Positions 58,623 through 64,000 of a stretch of DNA of 64,000 bases are shown piece after piece. A program made the position numbers and the translations under genes. The notes beneath the pieces were generated by a model that did no database searches, was not told the origin of the DNA, and worked only from the letters and a program-made list of their open reading frames with translations. The stretch comes from Virgibacillus ihumii (lineage in GTDB: Bacteria; Bacillota; Bacilli; Bacillales; Amphibacillaceae), in contig NZ_CACVAN010000001.1 of assembly GCF_902726655.1 (NCBI RefSeq), forward strand, positions 3,224,001-3,288,000, written 5' to 3'. The first letter of the stretch is position 1, and each line of letters begins with the position of its first letter.

Positions 58623-60029
58623 ATGAAAAAACTGGATCATAAATGGCTCGTTGTCATGTCCGTTTTGTTTGGTACGTTCACCGTTATTTTAAACAATAGT
58701 ATGCTGAATCCAACGTTGCCGACATTGATGGATATTTTCGATGCAGATGCTGTAGCAATCAGCTGGATTCTGACCATCTTTATGGTTGCGATGGGAACGA
58801 CAATGCCATTAACCGGTTATTTGGGCGACCGGTTCGGAAAAAAGAAAATTTATATTATCGGACTGATTATTTTCATGATCGGATCCATTTCCGGTGCACT
58901 GTCGTCGAATCTTGCGATGGTCATTATTTCGCGGGCAATTCAGGGAATTGCTGGCGGACTGATGATGCCGATTGCGATGGCACTGATTTTTAATGCATTT
59001 CCGAAAAATGAGCGAGGCCTTGCAGTGGGGATTTACGGCGTGGCAGCAATGGTTGCCCCGGCTATCGGGCCGACTATCGGCGGTGTGGTAATTGGTTATT
59101 TGCCATGGCCATTTCTCTTTTTGGTTAATATTCCGTTCGCCATTACGGGGATTATTATGTCTATCAAGTTTTTATCACCGACTGAAACAAACCGCAATCT
59201 GAAGTTTGATCTTGTCGGCTTTCTGCTAATTACAACCGGCATTGCTTCCATATTGTATGCGCTGGGTCGCGGATCAACATTGGATCTCCTGTTGTCGCCG
59301 ACCAGCATTGGTTTGTTTGCTGCCGGGGCCATTTTGATTGTTATATTTGTCAAATATGAAGGGAAGCAGAAGCAGCCGTTATTGGATTTGTCCATCTTCC
59401 GTATTCCGACGTATTCTGTATCCATCGCGGTTACTGCTACGGCATCAATCGGGCTGTTCTCCGGTATTTTTCTACTTCCGCTGTTGATTCAGGAGGTATA
59501 CGGCTTAAGCGAAATTCAGACCGGACTGTTATTTTTGCCTGCCGCACTGTTAAGCGGGGTATCGATGTCGCTTGGGGGGAAACTGCTGGATAAAAAAGGT
59601 CCCAAATACGTTGTGCCGGCTGGTCTGGTAATTTTGGGCGGATTTACATTATCACTCGGTTTCAACACATTATCCACGTCATTCTGGATAATCCTGGTTT
59701 TAAACTGTCTGCGCAGTGCCGGACTCGGAATGAGCAATATGCCGGCAACAACAGCTGGGATGAATGCCATTCCCGATCCCAAGGTCGCTCAAGGTTCAGC
59801 AATGAATAATGTTATCCGGCAGATATTTTCATCGTTCGGAATAGTCTTTTTCTCCATCTATTATGAAGTCAGGCAGGCGCAGTTGTTTTCCCTGGACATC
59901 ACCAGGCAGCAGGCGACACTGCAGGCCTTGAACGAGGCTTTTCTGATTGCAGGAACATTTATATTGGTGATGGTTCCGGTGTCGTTTGTCATGAAAGGGG
60001 TAAATGAATTAAAAAAGAGCAGTGCATAA
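58623..60029 (+). CDS. MFS multidrug exporter, DHA2 (EmrB/QacA) family
   Basis: 468 residues, strongly hydrophobic, with about 14 helices. Motif A GYLGDRFGKKKIY, the motif-B region IISRAIQGIAGG and the antiporter motif C stretch APAIGPTIGGVVIGYLPWPFLFLVNIP are present. Likely a proton-driven drug or small-molecule exporter. TGGAGGAACCACT precedes ATG, 21 bp after moaC, so probably co-transcribed. B. subtilis has rex and tat genes near this position instead. Confidence 0.88.
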   Translation: MKKLDHKWLVVMSVLFGTFTVILNNSMLNPTLPTLMDIFDADAVAISWILTIFMVAMGTTMPLTGYLGDRFGKKKIYIIGLIIFMIGSISGALSSNLAMVIISRAIQGIAGGLMMPIAMALIFNAFPKNERGLAVGIYGVAAMVAPAIGPTIGGVVIGYLPWPFLFLVNIPFAITGIIMSIKFLSPTETNRNLKFDLVGFLLITTGIASILYALGRGSTLDLLLSPTSIGLFAAGAILIVIFVKYEGKQKQPLLDLSIFRIPTYSVSIAVTATASIGLFSGIFLLPLLIQEVYGLSEIQTGLLFLPAALLSGVSMSLGGKLLDKKGPKYVVPAGLVILGGFTLSLGFNTLSTSFWIILVLNCLRSAGLGMSNMPATTAGMNAIPDPKVAQGSAMNNVIRQIFSSFGIVFFSIYYEVRQAQLFSLDITRQQATLQALNEAFLIAGTFILVMVPVSFVMKGVNELKKSSA

Positions 60030-60058
60030 TAGGCGCTGCTCTTACTTATTTTTTTTCT
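60014..60058 (+). terminator. terminator of the moaC-MFS unit
   Basis: Stem AAGAGCAGTGC/GCGCTGCTCTT followed by a long T-run. It includes the MFS stop codon in its loop. Confidence 0.88.
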
Positions 60059-60239
60059 TTAATTTAAAGTGGATCAGTAACATTCGCAGACTAACACCGA
60101 AGTTCAGTGTTGCTGCGACTGCCAGAATGATTGTCGTGACATTCCAGACAGTGTCGCCGGAACTTCGGATGGCTACAAATGTAAACAAAAGACCCATCAC
60201 AAAATAAACGAAAAACATCATTTTTGGTGTAGTCTTCAT
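60042..60239 (-). CDS. small membrane protein, YdiK (DUF4305) type
   Basis: 65 residues with two membrane helices (MMFFVYFVMGLLFTFVAI; WNVTTIILAVAATLNFGVSLRMLL) and a Lys-rich end. It matches YdiK in length, pattern and position before groESL. The start ATG 60239 follows TTGGAGG; an upstream in-frame TTG at 60257 precedes that site. Function unknown; probably co-transcribed with the CPBP protease gene. Confidence 0.8.
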   Translation of the reverse strand: MKTTPKMMFFVYFVMGLLFTFVAIRSSGDTVWNVTTIILAVAATLNFGVSLRMLLIHFKLKKKNK

Positions 60240-60246
60240 AAAAAAG

Positions 60247-60960
60247 CTAACCTCCAATTAAAATCATTTGCATCTGCTCATATTGCTTCATCATGTTTTC
60301 AAGCTGTTCCGGGTCAAGAAGAAACTGAACCGTAACGGAAATGGAGTTCAGCAGTATGTGTACTATTATCGGTACAATAATCCGCTTTGTCTGCACATAC
60401 AGAAAAGCAAAAACAAATCCCATGGATGCATAAATCAGAATATGTTCAGGCTCTCCATGTATGATCCCAAAAATGAGCGAGGATAATAATGCAGCAATAA
60501 CAAAGTTTGTCCGTTTATAAAATGCTCCAAATATGATTTTCCGGAAAATAATTTCCTCCATAATCGGGGCGATTAATGCCGGGATAACCATGAATATTGG
60601 TGCAGCCCTGGCAATGTCCATAATCGTTTCCGTATTTTCTGAACCAGGCTGGATTCCGAATGCATATGTTTCAATCATTGCCGCAATTCCCTGTGCCAGA
60701 TATGCCATAAAGAGACCAGCCAGAATCCATACGGTCATCATTCCGGGTGATGAAGCATCCCTGCTTTGGGGCATTTTCATGTCCGGTTTCATCAGTAATA
60801 AAATAATGGCAAGTCCAACTATAAAGCTGATTATGGTCCAGCTGACAAGCGCTTCCTGCTCGCTGAGCGGAAAAGCGACATACATGAGCGGGATGAACAG
60901 TATCCCGGAAAATTGCATCAAAATATATGTTAAAATCACGTACCAGTATCGTTTCGTCAA
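60247..60960 (-). CDS. CPBP-family intramembrane metalloprotease (YdiL type)
   Basis: 237 residues with about seven helices. The protease motifs are EEIIFRKIIFGAFYKR (EExxxR) and FGIIHG, followed by ILLNSIS. The start is TTG 60960 after AAGGGAG. It precedes ydiK and lies upstream of groES, as ydiL does in B. subtilis. Some family members process prenylated or peptide substrates; this one's target is unknown. Confidence 0.85.
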   Translation of the reverse strand: MTKRYWYVILTYILMQFSGILFIPLMYVAFPLSEQEALVSWTIISFIVGLAIILLLMKPDMKMPQSRDASSPGMMTVWILAGLFMAYLAQGIAAMIETYAFGIQPGSENTETIMDIARAAPIFMVIPALIAPIMEEIIFRKIIFGAFYKRTNFVIAALLSSLIFGIIHGEPEHILIYASMGFVFAFLYVQTKRIIVPIIVHILLNSISVTVQFLLDPEQLENMMKQYEQMQMILIGG

Positions 60961-61205
60961 AATATACGACTCCCTTTACTTCATAGGTTGCTATATGTTT
61001 ATGCAGTCCGTCTTCCGGATATTAGAAAAACTGGGTCTGTCATCAGCGATTTATGGTAAAAATCCCAGCTCCGCTTACGATAAGACTTATTTAATCTGCA
61101 AGGAAAAACTCTGATAAATATTTTATCATAATTTATCTGCGCGTTATAATAGAATGGTTCAGGTGGACATACAATTAAAAATTTGTAAAATTTAAAAGCC
61201 AATAC

Positions 61206-61234
61206 TTGCATTTTAATGCTGAATTATTTATTAT
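61206..61234 (+). promoter_or_regulatory. groESL promoter
   Basis: TTGCAT (61206-61211), 17-bp spacer, TATTAT (61229-61234), just upstream of CIRCE. The rest of the 60961-61313 gap is AT-rich and holds no ORF. Confidence 0.65.
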
Positions 61235-61245
61235 AATAATTGGGT

Positions 61246-61272
61246 TTAGCACTCGGCATCTTAGAGTGCTAA
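61246..61272 (+). promoter_or_regulatory. CIRCE operator (HrcA binding site)
   Basis: A perfect TTAGCACTC-N9-GAGTGCTAA inverted repeat between the promoter and groES. HrcA binding here represses the operon until heat shock. Confidence 0.97.
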
Positions 61273-61313
61273 TAACGATTCAAATAAATGAGATGAACTA
61301 AGGAGGTTGTCAC

Positions 61314-61598
61314 ATGATTAAACCACTAGGAGATCGTGTTGTCATCGAGCTTGTTGAACAGGAAGAAAAAACGGCAAGCGGTATTGTACTCCCAGACTCT
61401 GCAAAGGAAAAACCACAGGAAGGTAAAGTGGTTGCAACAGGTTCCGGCAAAGTTACAGACAATGGGGAAAAGGTTGCACTTGAAGTAAAAGATGGAGACC
61501 GGATTATTTTCTCTAAATTTGCCGGGACAGAAGTGAAATATGAAGGCACAGAATACTTAATTCTTAGAGAAAATGACATCTTAGCTGTAATCGGCTAA
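61314..61598 (+). CDS. groES: co-chaperonin GroES
   Basis: 94 residues. [37 protein letters not shown] is the canonical start with its mobile loop, and the protein ends ENDILAVIG. It caps GroEL. AAGGAGG lies before the ATG, and groEL follows 51 bp later. Confidence 0.98.
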   Translation: MIKPLGDRVVIELVEQEEKTASGIVLPDSAKEKPQEGKVVATGSGKVTDNGEKVALEVKDGDRIIFSKFAGTEVKYEGTEYLILRENDILAVIG

Positions 61599-61634
61599 CA
61601 ATGGATGTCAGATAATATTTTGAACTGATTATAA

Positions 61635-63290
<1,656 letters not shown>

Positions 63291-63383
63291 GCATGCTCTC
63301 ATGCCTGTGATGACAGGATTTTGCATCTACGCAAAACTTAAAATGTTACAAGTAAGTAGAATGTAGTTTTAAATTTAATAGAG

Positions 63384-63433
63384 AAAGACGTTTTCGTAAA
63401 AGTGTTTCATTTTTGCGGAAGCGTCTTTTTTAG
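63384..63433 (+). terminator. groESL terminator
   Basis: AAAGACGTTTTCG/CGGAAGCGTCTTT stem with minor mismatches and TTTTTT after it, about 95 bp past groEL. Confidence 0.8.
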
Positions 63434-63646
63434 TGACATGTTTATTTGAGAATTGGGCCAGATTGTTGCAAAAGACCGGCGTAGATTATCTGATTTTTAT
63501 ATTAAGGTTTTTAACTGTAAGCCTGTATTGCCCGAAAGAGACCTTTCAGGTAAATGGTAGAAAGGGATACTAATATAGATTCAATATTATCCCGAAAATC
63601 CTGGGAAGCAGCAATCAAATATTAGTTCTTAAGGTTTGGACATGAA

Positions 63647-63686
63647 AAGCCCCCTTCGTATATTGAAGGATGGGGGCTTAATTTTG
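63647..63686. terminator. terminator-like hairpin near the IS end
   Basis: AAGCCCCC..TTC/GAA..GGGGGCTT stem followed by AATTTT. It may block transcription entering or leaving the insertion sequence. Confidence 0.6.
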
Positions 63687-63696
63687 CTATTGTGTT

Positions 63697-63720
63697 GGGT
63701 TTGTCAAATAAAGTGTGTAA
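63697..63720. repeat. probable terminal inverted repeat of the IS256-family element
   Basis: GGGTTTGTCAAATAAAGTGT and the next four bases resemble ends of IS256-family elements and lie 9 bp beyond the transposase stop. The partner repeat is outside the window. Confidence 0.5.
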
Positions 63721-63728
63721 GTCATAAC

Positions 63729-64000
63729 TTACTCAAGATATTTTAAGACCCTGTCTTTGAAATGATCATGTACAAGAAGCTGGTTCATAACCATAGCCCA
63801 GTTCCGGAGATGTCCGCCATCCCATTTGTCTTCCAGTTCCCGAATTCGTAAAAACAATAGTTTTAACAGGGCATTCTCGTTGGGGAATGCTCCTTTTTTC
63901 GTTACTTTTCGAAAGCTGGAGTGGATACTTTCTACGGCGTTTGTAGTATACATGACTTTGCGTATGGCACTTCCATAATCATAAAGCTGTTCAACATGAT
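63729..64000 (-). CDS. IS256-family (Mutator-type) transposase, 5' part outside window
   Basis: About 90 C-terminal residues. YTTNAVESIHSSFRKVTKKGAFPNENALLKLLFLRI is the conserved C-terminal block of IS256-type DDE transposases, followed by NWAMVMNQLLVHDHF. The frame stays open to the window edge, with HVEQLYDYGSAIRKV preceding, so the element may be intact beyond it. Confidence 0.9.
   Translation of the reverse strand, partial: HVEQLYDYGSAIRKVMYTTNAVESIHSSFRKVTKKGAFPNENALLKLLFLRIRELEDKWDGGHLRNWAMVMNQLLVHDHFKDRVLKYLE

Larger units (their letters stand above)
63291..63728. other. intergenic region between groEL and the IS256-type element
   Basis: 438 bp without a gene. It holds the groESL terminator (63384-63433), a second hairpin (63647-63686) and the likely insertion-sequence end (63697-63720). 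Confidence 0.6.

Overview
The window comes from a low-GC Gram-positive bacterium of the family Bacillaceae. Gene content and order point to the halophilic or marine lineages around Lentibacillus, Virgibacillus and Oceanobacillus; this is a judgement from protein and 16S similarity recalled from memory, not from a search. Shine-Dalgarno sites are strong and TTG and GTG starts are common. From about 20 kb to 63 kb the order follows Bacillus subtilis: cshA-ydbS-ydbT, rhomboid, acpS, nnr, ydcC, alr, ndoAI-ndoA, rsbRST-rsbUVW-sigB-rsbX, tex, sprT-like, tRNAs, then thiL-tsaE-tsaB-rimI-tsaD, ydiF, moaC, ydiK-ydiL and groES-groEL.

Layout. 1-2.6 kb: a cadmium/zinc efflux operon (cadC-cadA, the latter cut by the window edge) with two CadC operator palindromes, then a glyoxalase-like gene. 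2.7-6.6 kb: a GNAT acetyltransferase, a 20-bp tandem repeat array, and a YkoG/YkoH-type two-component system with a very acidic exported PepSY protein. 6.6-13.6 kb: a KdpD-like universal stress protein, divergent from a complete seven-gene Mrp Na+/H+ antiporter operon. 13.7-19.8 kb: an old-yellow-enzyme reductase, a lipid kinase, a glutaredoxin-like protein, a YppG-like protein, a hydrolase, DegV and an EamA transporter. 20-29.8 kb: an RNA helicase, PH-domain proteins and the acpS-to-ndoA housekeeping block. 30-35.1 kb: the complete sigma-B partner-switching module, with an unusual gap between rsbT and rsbU. 35.2-39.7 kb: tex, catalase and a SprT-like protein. 39.9-46.6 kb: eleven tRNAs, one 16S-23S-5S rRNA operon, then tRNA-fMet and a second tRNA-Asp. 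46.7-48.9 kb: a group II intron sitting directly behind a terminator hairpin. 49.2-53.2 kb: thiL and the t6A genes, followed by a DnaA-box cluster. 53.5-60.9 kb: a DUF3231 protein, dapA under a lysine riboswitch, an ABC-F ATPase, moaC, an MFS exporter, ydiK and ydiL. 61.2-63.3 kb: groESL under CIRCE. 63.7 kb to the end: part of an IS256-family transposase.

How it fits together. Much of the window is about stress: metal efflux, Na+/pH homeostasis, the general stress sigma factor, the MazEF-type toxin-antitoxin, catalase and chaperonins. The items least explained by known genes are all non-coding: a 20-bp tandem array (3.3 kb), a degenerate array phased at 20-21 bp beside the group II intron (49.0 kb), and a dispersed element of about 86 bp (16.2 and 37.4 kb, with a rearranged relative at 50.2 kb), one copy of which supplies the tex stop codon. 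No clearly novel protein system was found.
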